A DNA stretch of 20,873 bases from CAIMZW01 sp037133095 (GTDB lineage Bacteria; Actinomycetota; Actinomycetes; Nanopelagicales; Nanopelagicaceae), in the NCBI GenBank assembly GCA_037133095.1, contig JBAXOT010000029.1, forward strand, positions 1 through 20,873, in the 5' to 3' direction. Below are positions 20,801-20,873 of this stretch, piece by piece (position 1 is the stretch's first letter; each line of letters opens with the position of its first letter). The position numbers and the translations under genes were made by a program. Below the pieces are notes generated by a model, which had not been told where the DNA came from, searched no databases, and saw only the letters and a list, made by a program, of their open reading frames with translations.

Positions 20801-20873
20801 TTAGCCGGTTATCTTTCTTTGGAAATATTGGATCGTCTTAGCCAAACCATCATCGAATGAGATTGTCGGATTC
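20801..20873 (-). CDS. C-terminal end of a sugar-nucleotide epimerase/decarboxylase-like SDR (partial)
   Basis: The last 23 codons and TAA stop of a minus-strand gene that continues past the right edge. The decoded tail is NPTISFDDGLAKTIQYFQRK followed by ITG. The pattern P-x-(I/V)-S-x-(D/E)-(D/E)-G-L-x-K-T-I-x-Y-F is the typical end of extended short-chain dehydrogenases acting on nucleotide sugars, such as UDP-glucuronate decarboxylase or GDP-mannose/UDP-glucose epimerases. The exact member cannot be chosen from 23 residues. The stop is 39 nt before the hydrolase GTG start, so it is likely the preceding gene of the same transcription unit. Confidence 0.6.
   Translation of the reverse strand, partial: NPTISFDDGLAKTIQYFQRKITG

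Noticed and set aside
1..20873. CRISPR arrays, insertion sequences, toxin-antitoxin or phage-defence genes
   Set aside because: No regularly spaced repeats, transposase motifs, terminal inverted repeats or defence-gene signatures were seen on either strand.

Overview
ORGANISM. The window looks like a compact chromosomal segment of a bacterium, most likely an actinobacterium of moderate GC content, for example a freshwater low-GC (Nanopelagicales/acI-like) lineage. The hints are a DUF2127 membrane protein with an N-terminal Cys-rich ribbon, very short intergenic gaps, ATGA and TAATG gene overlaps, convergent genes whose stop codons interlock by 4 bases, frequent GTG starts and some genes with no Shine-Dalgarno sequence. 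The lineage is an inference; no marker gene fixes it. I see no mobile element, CRISPR array, rRNA or prophage. No gene-free stretch exceeds about 140 bases.

LAYOUT. 3-75: tRNA-Arg (anticodon TCG), minus strand. 144-4024: four minus-strand genes (shikimate-kinase-like P-loop protein, NhaA-type antiporter, acetamidase/formamidase-family hydrolase, YdhS-like FAD protein). 4096-7802: a carbohydrate ABC importer on the minus strand (ATPase, permease, substrate-binding protein), closed by a strong terminator. 7900-8685: its IclR-family regulator. 8765-11600: a tightly coupled plus-strand operon (cyclase-family hydrolase, D-2-hydroxyacid dehydrogenase, 3-hydroxyisobutyrate-dehydrogenase-family reductase). 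11597-13518: a minus-strand pair (second 2-hydroxyacid dehydrogenase and an L-idonate/L-gulonate 5-dehydrogenase-like zinc alcohol dehydrogenase). 13603-15093: a divergent mannitol-dehydrogenase/fructuronate-reductase-family enzyme. 15116-20873: housekeeping and stress genes (LLM flavin oxidoreductase, DUF805, universal stress protein, baeRF-like protein, TRIC/UPF0126 channel, TetR regulator, DUF2127, PhnB-like VOC protein, alpha/beta hydrolase) and the last 23 codons of a sugar-nucleotide epimerase/decarboxylase at the right edge.

HOW IT WORKS TOGETHER. The 4.1-15.1 kb block reads as one sugar-acid or polyol utilisation locus: importer, IclR regulator and five NAD(P)-dependent oxidoreductases plus a metal hydrolase. 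The main new observation is a 16-bp motif, [T/C]CCAA-N4-CTGGACG (inner dyad CCA-N6-TGG), found in three intergenic regions of this block and nowhere else that I noticed: before the ABC operon (7868-7883), between iclR and the cyclase (8685-8700), and between the zinc dehydrogenase and the mannitol dehydrogenase (13546-13561). Each copy points toward a downstream operon and its CTGGAC end sits where a -35 box could be. I infer that this is the operator of the IclR protein and that it ties the three transcription units into one regulon. The substrate is not determined. A route from an L-gulonate- or L-idonate-type acid through a 5-keto acid to a D-mannonate-type acid fits the enzyme families, but no dehydratase, kinase or aldolase is present.
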